From G965262015 sp965262015 (lineage in GTDB: Bacteria > Spirochaetota > Leptospiria > Turneriellales > CBDBES01), in the NCBI GenBank assembly GCA_965262015.1, contig OZ253494.1, forward strand, positions 1,674,001 to 1,738,000: a DNA stretch of 64,000 nucleotides, read 5' to 3'. The position numbers and the translations under genes were made by a program. The notes beneath the pieces are model-generated. The model did not search any database and was not told the DNA's origin. It saw only the letters and a program-made list of their open reading frames with translations. Numbering within the stretch: position 1 is the first letter of the stretch; every line of letters starts with the position of its first letter. Shown piece by piece: positions 45,751 to 54,246 of the stretch.

Positions 45751-45767
45751 ATATTGATTATCAATAT
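45751..45767. promoter_or_regulatory. Fur-like palindrome upstream of the imelysin/TonB operon
   Basis: ATATTGAT-T-ATCAATAT is a perfect 8-bp inverted repeat, extended by flanking A/T, and resembles the Fur consensus of alternating GATAAT/ATTATC hexamers. It lies 27 to 43 bases before the start of the first operon gene, where a bound repressor would cover the promoter or leader. Iron control of the operon is inferred from this and from the gene content. Confidence 0.65.
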
Positions 45768-45967
45768 AATATGCCATCTATACTAGGTCAATCTTTTTTA
45801 TGATTCCATTGATTATTATTTAAGATAGTAGGTAAGTAAAATGTATGCATAATTATTATATTGTAAGATAACTTTGTTACTATTTACTTTAAGTTTCCTT
45901 TGTATTTATCCGAAAATTTTATCACAAGCCAAGGAAGGCTTGATATCACGTTACAAGGAAGTAACTT

Positions 45968-46153
45968 ATGGCACGAAGACTTGCAAACAAAAGTAGGCGT
46001 GGTGTACCTAAGGTCACAGAGCTAGGTAAACGCATCTACGATTCTAAACAGGAAAAACTATCTGAATACCAGAGGAAGATACAGGATGGTAACTATGTCG
46101 ACTTTGCAATTGAAAAGATAGCTTCAGAGTTAACACATTTTTTGTTAAAATAG
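45968..46153 (+). CDS. Small FlgM-like protein (putative anti-sigma-28)
   Basis: 61 residues with a strong AAGGAAG seven bases before the ATG. A basic start (M-A-R-R-L-A-N-K-S-R-R) is followed by helices ending in K-I-Q-D-G-N-Y-V-D-F-A-I-E-K-I-A-S-E-L. This resembles the C-terminal sigma-binding part of FlgM (G-x-Y-x-V-D-x-x-x-I-A). FlgM holds FliA until the flagellar hook is complete. No flagellar gene is adjacent, so the call is tentative; another small DNA- or sigma-binding protein is possible. Confidence 0.5.
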   Translation: MARRLANKSRRGVPKVTELGKRIYDSKQEKLSEYQRKIQDGNYVDFAIEKIASELTHFLLK

Positions 46154-46159
46154 AAGATA

Positions 46160-47704
46160 CTAAGCCGTATCATAAAGGTGTAGGCGTATTTGCTTGAACA
46201 TTTTAAAGTAAAATGCTTCATGTAAATGTTCTTCTTTTAGAGTAGGTTGCTCCTCAAAATCTTGTATACTGAGGGCAACCTTTAATGTATTTAGTAAACT
46301 ACGGTAGCTCATTCCCATTACTTGTGTATAGTCCTGAACTAATTTTTTATAGTTTGGTAACTGATTCATATAATTCATAACCTGTAAGGAAGATAAATCA
46401 CTGTTTATTACTTTATTATTCCGGTATAACATCCGATGCCGTGCCTCTACTATTTTTCCCTGCCACCATGCTGAAGATTTATAATCTGGGGTAATCTCTG
46501 GTAAGTGTTTTGACATCTCATTCATTTCAATTTCTAAAGAAAGGCGATCTTCGAAAGGGCCAATAACTTTTTGAAATATTTTTTTTATTTGCCTCCTATC
46601 ACATGTACATTTTTGTTTATTAGATAATAGATATCCACATTTACATGGGTTTGCTGTTGCTAACAGAATAAAGTTAGCAGGCAGGGTTAAAGAACCTCGG
46701 ATGCGGCTAATCTGGATATACTTTTCTGCTAGAGGCTCACGCAGGGCTTGTAAGGTAGAGTTCTTAAATTCAAAAAGTTCATCTAAAAATAAAACACCAT
46801 TATGTGCTAGAGACACTTCTCCAGGCAAAATTCGTGTTGCACCACCACCAACCATGGCAATATCTGAAGTGGTATGATGAGGATTACGAATAGGACGTGT
46901 CTGTATTAATTCATTAGATATTTTACCTGCCAACGCATGTATATGAGTAATTTCTAGGGCCTCTTCTAATGATATTTGAGGTAAAATACCCTGGAATGCA
47001 TGTGCTAGCATGGTTTTTCCAGTTCCTGGTGCACCAAGCATCAAAATATGATGTTCTCCAATTGCAGAAAAAGCTAGCCCTCTTTTTGCGTGATCTTGAT
47101 CTATGATATCTGCCATATCTATTTTAGTCTCTATCTGACGGGGTTTAAAATGCAGACTTTGAATTGCTTTAATTTTTTTTTGTACAAAATATAATATTTC
47201 TTGGAGAGTTTTTAAAGGGAAAATAGTAATGTCTGGTATACACGCTATACTCTTTACCATACTGTGTGGAACAATCAGAGTATTTATATTTTGCATTTGT
47301 TTTGCCATTAAGCAAGAAACAAACATACCGTCAGATTGTTGAATAGAACCATCCAATGAAAGCCCACCTAATATGAGTATATTATCAAATACAGACTGGG
47401 GTAGTTGTTCACTGATAATAAGAATACCCACAGCAATAGCCAACTCAACACAGCTACCTATTTTAGGCTGATCATTTGGTGCTAGGTTTACAATAATATG
47501 TTTGACTGGAAACTCAAATCCAGAGCTCAAAATAGCAGAACGTATTCTTTCCTTAGACTCGCGTACGGTATTATCACCTAAACCAATTATACTCATGTTA
47601 GCCTGGCCAGGTAAAATATTTACTTCAACTGTTACAGCAGAGGCGTTTACGTATGTAATACTTGCTGTGCATAACTTTACCGTCATATAAATAGTATACT
47701 TCAT
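46160..47704 (-). CDS. ComM/YifB-family Mg-chelatase-like ATPase
   Basis: 514 residues, normal length. AAA+ protein related to ComM, a branch-migration helicase in natural transformation. N-terminal ChlI-like domain with V-E-V-N-I-L-P-G, G-L-G-D-N-T-V-R-E-S-K-E-R and F-P-V-K-H-I-I-V-N-L-A-P. Walker A G-A-P-G-T-G-K-T, then N-P-H-H-T-T-S and V-L-F-L-D-E-L-F-E-F; zinc-type Cys residues (C-K-C-G...C-T-C-D-R-R) are present. Convergent with the FlgM-like gene. Linked genomically in many bacteria to yraN, which here lies 1.9 kb away. Confidence 0.92.
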   Translation of the reverse strand: MKYTIYMTVKLCTASITYVNASAVTVEVNILPGQANMSIIGLGDNTVRESKERIRSAILSSGFEFPVKHIIVNLAPNDQPKIGSCVELAIAVGILIISEQLPQSVFDNILILGGLSLDGSIQQSDGMFVSCLMAKQMQNINTLIVPHSMVKSIACIPDITIFPLKTLQEILYFVQKKIKAIQSLHFKPRQIETKIDMADIIDQDHAKRGLAFSAIGEHHILMLGAPGTGKTMLAHAFQGILPQISLEEALEITHIHALAGKISNELIQTRPIRNPHHTTSDIAMVGGGATRILPGEVSLAHNGVLFLDELFEFKNSTLQALREPLAEKYIQISRIRGSLTLPANFILLATANPCKCGYLLSNKQKCTCDRRQIKKIFQKVIGPFEDRLSLEIEMNEMSKHLPEITPDYKSSAWWQGKIVEARHRMLYRNNKVINSDLSSLQVMNYMNQLPNYKKLVQDYTQVMGMSYRSLLNTLKVALSIQDFEEQPTLKEEHLHEAFYFKMFKQIRLHLYDTA

Positions 47705-47818
47705 ATTTATTTAAATTTTTCATGTATCTGGTAAAAAAATCTTGTCTCTAATTTTATTTTTTTCTGATAAAGTTATCTTTATCATTCTAAATAAGATTTC
47801 ATTCAAGAAAATTACTGA

Positions 47819-48727
47819 ATGTCGATAATTAAGAAAATGCGTTATATAGGGATTAGTATCATTGCATACATTGCCTCGGTTATTTATTTATATGCCATGC
47901 CTTCTATACAAGCTCAAGTGGATTGGGAACGATCAAAGGTACAAGTTTATGGCAAGCTAAGTACAAATTATAATTATCTTGATTATGCTAAGCGGACATT
48001 TTATATTGAAGAGGCAAAGGAAACCTTACGACTTTATTTGAGTCAACTCATTCATGAAATTCCTTACGATGAGAATACTAACCTACATGAGTTATTATTA
48101 CGCAATAATTTATTTTTAACGGAATACACCCAATTTTTGGATAACATCCAACCAGCTAAAATTAAGTTTATGGATAATCACATACACATATTGCTTAACA
48201 TTTCTTTGCAACATAAACATAGTTTCATGGAGATTATGCCCATCTCTTGGGGGAAAAACACTTATCGTGATTTGGATCCTAAAGACTATGTTGGTAATGG
48301 TTATTTATCTAACAAAGCAAGAAAAACTTTTTTACCAACTAGGATAGGAACAATCTACACTGGACTAGTGGTAGATATGCGTAATACTCCTTTTCGACCT
48401 TCCATTGCACCTAAAATTTTTACACAAAATGGCTGGCTATTTTATGGAGCTTCTTATTTAGATAGAGAAATTGGTATTAAATATGGTGTTGTCATGTATA
48501 CATCTGATTTAGAGGCAAGCCATATTGTTAGCCGTGTTGGTATATCGCCTTTATATGTTTCAGCTTTCTCTGTTATGGGTAAGAACCAAAATAATGTGGT
48601 CATTGCAGAAGAAGATGCCTATAACTTATTAAGACATGAAGAAACTATCCAAAATTTATTACAAGCAAAAGTAATTTTAATCATCAATGAATCAATCCAA
48701 AATTTCTCTAAGATAAATGCACAATGA
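47819..48727 (+). CDS. Exported FlgT/LPP20-like protein
   Basis: 302 residues with an N-terminal signal segment (I-G-I-S-I-I-A-Y-I-A-S-V-I-Y-L-Y-A). The second half reads T-G-L-V-V-D-M-R-N-T-P-F-R-P-S-I-A-P-K-I, then F-Y-G-A-S-Y-L-D-R-E and V-V-I-A-E-E-D-A-Y-N-L-L, a layout seen in spirochaete and epsilonproteobacterial FlgT/LPP20-like envelope proteins, some tied to motility. The family call is from pattern only. Its stop overlaps the start of the next gene by four bases (ATGA), so the two are coupled. Confidence 0.55.
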   Translation: MSIIKKMRYIGISIIAYIASVIYLYAMPSIQAQVDWERSKVQVYGKLSTNYNYLDYAKRTFYIEEAKETLRLYLSQLIHEIPYDENTNLHELLLRNNLFLTEYTQFLDNIQPAKIKFMDNHIHILLNISLQHKHSFMEIMPISWGKNTYRDLDPKDYVGNGYLSNKARKTFLPTRIGTIYTGLVVDMRNTPFRPSIAPKIFTQNGWLFYGASYLDREIGIKYGVVMYTSDLEASHIVSRVGISPLYVSAFSVMGKNQNNVVIAEEDAYNLLRHEETIQNLLQAKVILIINESIQNFSKINAQ

Positions 48728-49494
48728 ATCCTTGTAAGGAATTTGATAGCTTTATTCGTCTCTTACTTTTAGAGAGCGGTAAAGTCATAAAAAACTATTT
48801 TCGTAAACAAGTAGAGGTTTCAGCTAAAATAGATTACTCTCCTGTAACAATTGCTGATCAAAAGGCTGAAGAAGTTATGCGTAATTTAATTGTTAAAAAT
48901 TTTCCAGAGCATGGTATCATAGGTGAAGAATTTGGGAATCATAATGAGGATGCCGATTTTGTGTGGGTATTGGATCCTATTGATGGTACTTTAAGTTATA
49001 TTTGTGGTGCCATTAATTTTGGAACTTTAATAGGTTTATTATATAAAAACAAACCTATACTAGGTGTTTTTAATCAACCAATCCTGAATGAATATTTAAT
49101 AGGGGATAATAAAGAGACTAGACTGAATGGTCAGTTGGTACAAGTATCTTCTGTAAGTAAATTAAGCCAGGCACGTTTACTTACCACTGATGTATTCAAT
49201 ATCAAGAAATATCAAGATATAAGTAACTTCGAAAATTTATTAAAACAGATCCAATATTTTCGTTGTCTAGGAGATTCTTATGGTTACTATTTATTAGCTA
49301 CTGGATTTGCAGAAATTATGATTGATCCTATTTTATCTATCTGGGATAGTATACCACTCATACCAATCATAAAAGGTGCTGGTGGTGTGATAAGTGATTA
49401 CTATGGAAGAAACCCGTTAAGTGGTGAAGGTATAGTGGCAAGTACTTCCTCCTTACATCATCAAGTTATCTCACTTTTAAATACCACTGCTTAA
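48724..49494 (+). CDS. Inositol-monophosphatase-family phosphatase (SuhB/HisN-like)
   Basis: 256 residues. Mg-dependent, Li-sensitive-type sugar-phosphate phosphatase. Motif 1 G-I-I-G-E-E-F-G (Glu metal ligand), motif 2 V-L-D-P-I-D-G-T-L-S-Y and motif 3 I-W-D-S-I-P-L-I-P-I-I-K-G-A-G-G are complete. The W-D-S-I-P form and the length fit histidinol-phosphate or inositol phosphatases; substrate undecided. Coupled by a four-base overlap to the exported protein before it. Confidence 0.88.
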   Translation: MNPCKEFDSFIRLLLLESGKVIKNYFRKQVEVSAKIDYSPVTIADQKAEEVMRNLIVKNFPEHGIIGEEFGNHNEDADFVWVLDPIDGTLSYICGAINFGTLIGLLYKNKPILGVFNQPILNEYLIGDNKETRLNGQLVQVSSVSKLSQARLLTTDVFNIKKYQDISNFENLLKQIQYFRCLGDSYGYYLLATGFAEIMIDPILSIWDSIPLIPIIKGAGGVISDYYGRNPLSGEGIVASTSSLHHQVISLLNTTA

Positions 49495-49605
49495 ATAGTA
49501 CCTGTAATATCTTGTATCTTTATTATATCTCTTTCTCTACATCAAGATTGTACTCGCAGGAACGAACCATCCCTCTTAGTAGTTGATCATTTCATCATAG
49601 TTTAT

Positions 49606-49956
49606 TTAGAAACAAATATTATTATTAAAATCAATAAGTTGCATATTTTCATCAAAGATAATTAAGCCAATGCTAGTACAATGACATTTCTTACTATCTG
49701 TATACCATGCCTGGATTGCTTGCTGGTAGCGTAACCATTGTTTATAGGCAAGAACCGTATAGCCTGACTGATAATGGTAACGTTTTATGCTTTTTACTTC
49801 AATGAATATGTAATTATACTGATATTTACATAGAATATCAATTTCTACACCATAAAAATTAATATTCCTAGCTAAAATAATATAATCATATTGCCTCAAA
49901 AATACAATAGCGGTATCTTCTGCCTGCGTACCTATTATTTTTTTTTGATTCAACAT
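49606..49956 (-). CDS. YraN/UPF0102 nuclease-fold protein
   Basis: 116 residues. The UPF0102 pattern is visible: G-T-Q-A-E-D-T-A at the start, then R-N-I-N-F-Y-G-V-E-I-D-I-L and I-F-I-E-V-K-S-I-K, which give the Glu-Asp-(Glu-x-Lys) set of a restriction-endonuclease-like fold. Relatives are Holliday-junction-resolvase-like and linked to comM. The function is not established. Stands alone on the minus strand. Confidence 0.88.
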   Translation of the reverse strand: MLNQKKIIGTQAEDTAIVFLRQYDYIILARNINFYGVEIDILCKYQYNYIFIEVKSIKRYHYQSGYTVLAYKQWLRYQQAIQAWYTDSKKCHCTSIGLIIFDENMQLIDFNNNICF

Positions 49957-50088
49957 TATTCTTCAATAAAATAAATAGATGGGGTGATGGTGATAGACTA
50001 CATTCATCTAATCTCAGATAAGTGAGTTTAAGAAAATAGTTATATTCTTTTTAGAATACGCTAACTACTTTAGTCTTAGGTAAGGGAT

Positions 50089-51021
50089 TTATTTTCTGCG
50101 TACTTTATCAACCAAGCGTAAAAGATTAAAAGCTTTTTCTTGGCCAAGTTTATATACATAGCGCAGAGCTTCATGATTAGTATAATCCCATACACTTACG
50201 GGCAAAGCCCTGTCAGGGGATATGTAAAAAGTTTTCTCTGGGCAGTCTAATTTAGCCTTTTGTATAGCTACAAGGCTTTTATGTCTGTAATAGATGGCTA
50301 CAATAAAGTCAATATCTTTAGGGTGATGTATGGTAGGCAAATTATTTTTAAAACCACCATCTAGATAATGTTCATTTGTTACAGGATCTTTAAAATTAAT
50401 AATAGGAGGGGCAGAGCTGGCAGCCAAACAGGCATTAATCACTTCTTGATGAGTTGACTTATGCGTAATCTTAAAAAGAACATCTTGGATACCTAACTTT
50501 TTCACTAGACCAGGTAACACTAGATCTCTTTCACGGTAAGTGTCTTGATAGAAAAGTTTGTTATCATGTCTATACCCATTCACTAGTTTAGCAACTAAAC
50601 CAGCTCTTTGGAGTATATGGTTTGAAGTAGATCCATTGCAATTCTCTGGCATTTTTAATGCATAAAATAAAAAGCGAGCCTTCGCTTTTTTAACTATGTC
50701 CATATCAAGGTAACTATTTATAAAGTCAGCATAAATCTGTTCGTGAAGGAAAGGATGCTTGCCATGCACAAGATGCCGAACAGAAAAATAAGACTTAAAA
50801 TTAGAATGTGCTGTATATTCACGTAAACATTCTATAAAATCTATTTTTCGATGTAAAAATCCAAGAGCTATACCAGTTCCAGCCGAGGTAGATGTAATGG
50901 ATGAAAACTTCCATCCATTATCTGTTAAGACATGCAGAACTCCCAAAGCAAATATGCTTCTTGTACCGCCACCTGCAATTGTAAGGCCTATTTTTTTTTC
51001 CCGGGAGAATGGCGACAACAT
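50089..51021 (-). CDS. Patatin-like phospholipase
   Basis: 310 residues. Ser-Asp dyad lipid acyl hydrolase. The oxyanion loop A-G-G-G-T-R-S-I-F-A-L-G-V-L is intact, the catalytic Asp is in L-D-G-G-F-K-N-N-L-P. The nucleophile region reads S-T-S-A-G-T-G, so the first Gly of the usual G-x-S-x-G is Ser. No signal peptide is seen, so it is likely cytoplasmic or injected. It starts two bases after the peroxiredoxin gene ends. Confidence 0.88.
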   Translation of the reverse strand: MLSPFSREKKIGLTIAGGGTRSIFALGVLHVLTDNGWKFSSITSTSAGTGIALGFLHRKIDFIECLREYTAHSNFKSYFSVRHLVHGKHPFLHEQIYADFINSYLDMDIVKKAKARFLFYALKMPENCNGSTSNHILQRAGLVAKLVNGYRHDNKLFYQDTYRERDLVLPGLVKKLGIQDVLFKITHKSTHQEVINACLAASSAPPIINFKDPVTNEHYLDGGFKNNLPTIHHPKDIDFIVAIYYRHKSLVAIQKAKLDCPEKTFYISPDRALPVSVWDYTNHEALRYVYKLGQEKAFNLLRLVDKVRRK

Positions 51022-51023
51022 AC

Positions 51024-51497
51024 TTATAAAAGATTAAGTATAGTCTGTGCGTGAGAAGTAACACTAACCTTAGGAAAGGCATGAATAATAGCTCCGTTTG
51101 TATCGATGATGAAGGTAGAACGCTGAATACCCATGTATGATTTACCAAACATGCTTTTCTTTTGCCATACCCCAAAGTGTTCTGTTATTTCCCCTGTGTG
51201 ATCTACTAGAAGAGGGTAAGGTAAGTCATGCTTTTGTATGAATTTTGTATGCTTATCTTGATGGTCGCGTGAGCAACCAATCAAAGTAACACTCTTCTCA
51301 AGATAGGCATCATGAAGATCCCGAAAAGATTTAACTTCAATGGTGCAACCAGGAGTCATGTCTTTAGGATAAAAGAATAAAACCAAGGTTTGTTTTTTGT
51401 AGATAGATGATAGTGTAATTTCTTGCGTTTGATCACTGTCAGGCGTTACCATAATTCCCAGCAACTCCCCAGATACAACATCACCCTTCTCTAACAC
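51024..51497 (-). CDS. Bcp/PrxQ-type peroxiredoxin
   Basis: 157 residues. Thiol peroxidase of the AhpC-TSA family. The peroxidatic Cys is in Y-P-K-D-M-T-P-G-C-T. The resolving Cys five residues later in E. coli Bcp is absent (I-E-V-K-S); another Cys in L-I-G-C-S-R-D could serve, or the enzyme may work as a 1-Cys type. Conserved R and F-G-V-W follow. Upstream of and probably cotranscribed with the patatin gene. Confidence 0.9.
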   Translation of the reverse strand: MLEKGDVVSGELLGIMVTPDSDQTQEITLSSIYKKQTLVLFFYPKDMTPGCTIEVKSFRDLHDAYLEKSVTLIGCSRDHQDKHTKFIQKHDLPYPLLVDHTGEITEHFGVWQKKSMFGKSYMGIQRSTFIIDTNGAIIHAFPKVSVTSHAQTILNLL

Positions 51498-51834
51498 GAG
51501 ACCATGTTTGTAAAGTTATTAGACATTGTCAGTTACTAAATTAACATGATACATAAAACTAGTAGATTTGAGTTTACAGGTGTCAAAGGGCTTATTGTCT
51601 GTTCTTTCCTGCAAGTGCATATTTAATATATACACTTGATTTTATTTTTATCTCATAGAGGATAGCAGCCCTTGATATATTTCTTTTTTGAGCTATTTTT
51701 ATAGAACTCATCTTTTCTGATAAACACCTTCAACTGCCTATAGATGGACTTGGCTTTCCAACACCATTGCACATTAAAATAAATTAAATCATTGACCTAT
51801 ACACCAATATCAAAAGATACTACTGGTATAGCTT
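51498..51834. other. Intergenic region before the pseudopilin genes
   Basis: 337 bases between divergent genes. No open frame or RNA fold stands out. Around 51690-51750 there is a weak resemblance to 1580-1710 (an interrupted hairpin beginning TGAGCTATTTTT, then AACACCTT), which might be an old shared element, but it is too degraded to name. Promoters in both directions must lie here. Confidence 0.4.
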
Positions 51835-52356
51835 ATGTTAAGTTTATCTAGTACATTCCAAAATTTTTTTCTCAAAGGGAGTTCAAGCCCCCAAAACAAA
51901 ATAAAATCTAAAGCATCGTTTAAAGCTTTGAGGGAAAAACGAGGTTTTACATTGATTGAACTTATGGTGGTTCTAGTGATTCTAGGCTCACTCATGGCTA
52001 TCCTTTTGGTCTCTCTACAAGATTCAGGTGTAGACGAGAAACAGGCCAAAGTAAAAATGTTGGCGGCCAAGGCCCAACTTGAAATAGCTATCTTTAAGTT
52101 TAAAAACTTTTATGGTAGGTTGCCCACCGAAGAAGAAGGCCTTACCGTACTAATCGAAGCTTCTTCCGAAACAGAAAACTATCCTGTATCTGGCTTTCTC
52201 AGTAAAAAACAAATGTTAAATGACCCTTGGAATAATATTTATCAATATACCATTGATGAAGAAACCGGGCAGTACCAAATTGTTTCTTTAGGCTCAGATG
52301 GCGAAGAAGGTGGTGTGGGTGTTGCAGACGATATTAATCTTAGCAACCTACAATAG
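51835..52356 (+). CDS. gspG: Major pseudopilin GspG
   Basis: 173 residues from the ATG at 51835. The prepilin cleavage motif K-R-G/F-T-L-I-E-L-M-V-V-L-V-I-L-G is followed by a membrane-helix stretch. The C-terminal part has the GspG features F-Y-G-R-L-P-T-E-E-E-G-L, N-D-P-W-N-N-I-Y and S-L-G-S-D-G-E-E-G-G, the latter near the calcium site. The leader from this ATG is about 37 residues, much longer than usual; an in-frame TTG four codons before the cleavage site would give a normal short leader. First gene of gspG-H-I-J. Confidence 0.93.
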   Translation: MLSLSSTFQNFFLKGSSSPQNKIKSKASFKALREKRGFTLIELMVVLVILGSLMAILLVSLQDSGVDEKQAKVKMLAAKAQLEIAIFKFKNFYGRLPTEEEGLTVLIEASSETENYPVSGFLSKKQMLNDPWNNIYQYTIDEETGQYQIVSLGSDGEEGGVGVADDINLSNLQ

Positions 52357-52367
52357 TTTTTAATTTC

Positions 52368-53057
52368 TTGCTTAATCACATACTTAGGATAGATCGCACT
52401 CCCTCTATCCAAAAACCTTCATCATTATATTATTCCCAATTGAGCCAAGACCAAGGCTTCACTCTAATTGAACTTTTGATTGTTATGACTATTGTGGGTT
52501 CGTTGATGGCACTAACATACCAGTTACTACAATCTGTTTGGTCTTCAGAGTTCTCCTCAACCACATCTGCTGAAGTAAGACAATTGTTTCCGTTTGCAAA
52601 ATCAAAAGCATTAGATACAGGTAAAATTATTTCACTTGAGATAGATTTTACAGAACGTACAATGGGACTCATGTACTACCTACCAACTCATGAAACTGCA
52701 CAAGAAGATACTTTACAAGAACTTTTACAAGATAATATAGATTCATCATATCGCTTAAAAAAATTTGCTAAAAGTAGAGAAGAGCAAGAAGAGAATCAAG
52801 ATGACAGCATAAATTCAAACCAACCAGAATGGTTGGTAGAGCCTACTTCTTTACCTAGTAATTTAATTGCTCTTTACTCAGGTAGTGGATTTTTATTATC
52901 CAGCAAGAAAGTGTATATCCACTTCTATCCTAATGGCACCTCAGATAGTATTATTTTAGAATTTGACCAGGCCCAAGAGAATCGTTTTTTGTATATCCCT
53001 AGGAGTAATTTAGCCCCCCAATATCTAGATAGTTTAGACCATGTACAAGGCAAGTAA
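52368..53057 (+). CDS. Pseudopilin GspH-like
   Basis: 229 residues from a TTG at 52368; a TTG at 52440 would give a five-residue leader M-S-Q-D-Q before G-F-T-L-I-E-L-L-I-V-M-T-I-V-G-S. No ATG is available before the cleavage site. The mature protein is polar and Gln/Glu-rich, longer than a typical GspH, and ends in R-S-N-L-A-P-Q-Y. Position between gspG and gspI and the prepilin motif support the call. Its end overlaps gspI by 17 bases. Confidence 0.8.
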   Translation: MLNHILRIDRTPSIQKPSSLYYSQLSQDQGFTLIELLIVMTIVGSLMALTYQLLQSVWSSEFSSTTSAEVRQLFPFAKSKALDTGKIISLEIDFTERTMGLMYYLPTHETAQEDTLQELLQDNIDSSYRLKKFAKSREEQEENQDDSINSNQPEWLVEPTSLPSNLIALYSGSGFLLSSKKVYIHFYPNGTSDSIILEFDQAQENRFLYIPRSNLAPQYLDSLDHVQGK

Positions 53058-53532
53058 TCAAATATATTCTGGTTTTACCCTAATTGAAATAATGGTTGCA
53101 TTAGCTGTTTATGCTAGTATCTTTAGTTCAATAATTTATCTTATTACGTCTGCCTTAAATACAAGAGACAGAACTAATAAATATAATCATACAATCTTTT
53201 TAGCCAAACAAAAAATGGATACTGTGCGTGGGACTAAAAAAGCAGCATCAGGAGAAGGAGACTTTTCTGCTTTCCCTGACTATAATTATACATATACTAT
53301 TATTGAGGAAGAAATTGATTTACTTGGTTTAGCTGATAAAGCGGGTTTCTTACAAACATTAGATCCAGACCAACAAGAAAGATTAGAAAAGAAAATAAAT
53401 AAATTACTTGGCAGTGGCCAAAGAAAGGAATCGGTTTCTGCAGGTATTTTTAAGGTATGGCATTACTCTGTTCGTGTACAGTATTTAAAGGATCTATCAT
53501 ATACTCTTGATTTCTATCGCCGTATTAAGTAA
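53041..53532 (+). CDS. gspI: Pseudopilin GspI
   Basis: 163 residues. Prepilin motif Y-S-G-F-T-L-I-E-I-M-V-A-L-A-V-Y-A after a nine-residue leader, then F-L-A-K-Q-K-M-D-T-V as in GspI (usual A-x-x-K-M/L-x-E). Minor pseudopilin of the tip complex with GspJ and GspK. The last 30 bases of the gene are repeated 63 bases downstream. Confidence 0.82.
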   Translation: MYKASNQIYSGFTLIEIMVALAVYASIFSSIIYLITSALNTRDRTNKYNHTIFLAKQKMDTVRGTKKAASGEGDFSAFPDYNYTYTIIEEEIDLLGLADKAGFLQTLDPDQQERLEKKINKLLGSGQRKESVSAGIFKVWHYSVRVQYLKDLSYTLDFYRRIK

Positions 53533-53591
53533 AGAGGATACTTATATATCCTGGGCTAATCATATACTCTTGATTTCTATCGCCACATTAA
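53496..53591 (+). repeat. 33-bp direct repeat of the gspI 3' end
   Basis: ATCATATACTCTTGATTTCT begins at 53496, inside gspI, and again at 53559 in the gap before gspJ. The match runs for about 33 bases with two mismatches, through C-G-C-C-x-x-A-T-T-A-A. It is a small local duplication that left the gspI reading frame intact. Confidence 0.85.
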
Positions 53592-53604
53592 ATAGTGTGA
53601 CATA

Positions 53605-54246
53605 ATGAAGCATCTTCAATCTCAACGAGGTTTTACTCTAGTGGAAATTATTATAGTAATTTCTTTAGTTGGTTTTCTCTTTGTTGCTATTTTTGGATCT
53701 TTTTTGCAAATACAAGAGCTTATGCATGACCAAAATCTAAACTCTACTAAACATAACCAAGCCATGATTGCTATACAGGCCTTTTCAGATGATATAAATA
53801 ACCTTTACTATGAGGTTGGTAATGCCAGGAGTTTTTTTACAGGTACAGAAGAGTTGGTTGGAGGTAAGCAAGTAGATAAATTAAATTTTGCAGTATCTAG
53901 TGCATATTCCAATCCATCTACTCTTCAAGGTAGGGTATTTTCTGTCACATATTTTGGTGAAACAAATGACCTCACAGGTAAAGTTAACCTTTATCGCAAA
54001 GAAGATAGCTTCCTAGATTATGCAAATAAAGAAAATGGGATACCCATTGCAATAATAGAAAATATAGAAGAATTTTCATTAGAATATTCTAGTAATAATT
54101 CGCAATGGAAACAAGAGTGGAATTTACGTCAGGTTGATAGATTACCTTGCTATATTCGAGCAACTTTTCGATGGAATGAAAATAATAATATAAAAGAGTT
54201 TTTATTGACTATTACCCCTATGTTAGAATTTATAAAAAGCTGTTAA
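53605..54246 (+). CDS. gspJ: Pseudopilin GspJ
   Basis: 213 residues. Leader M-K-H-L-Q-S-Q-R then G-F-T-L-V-E-I-I-I-V-I-S-L-V-G-F, a canonical prepilin N-terminus, followed by Q-A-M-I-A-I-Q-A-F-S-D-D-I. The size and the later beta-rich part (E-F-S-L-E-Y-S, L-P-C-Y-I-R-A-T-F) fit GspJ. Last recognisable gene of the pseudopilin set; gspK is not present after it. Confidence 0.85.
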   Translation: MKHLQSQRGFTLVEIIIVISLVGFLFVAIFGSFLQIQELMHDQNLNSTKHNQAMIAIQAFSDDINNLYYEVGNARSFFTGTEELVGGKQVDKLNFAVSSAYSNPSTLQGRVFSVTYFGETNDLTGKVNLYRKEDSFLDYANKENGIPIAIIENIEEFSLEYSSNNSQWKQEWNLRQVDRLPCYIRATFRWNENNNIKEFLLTITPMLEFIKSC

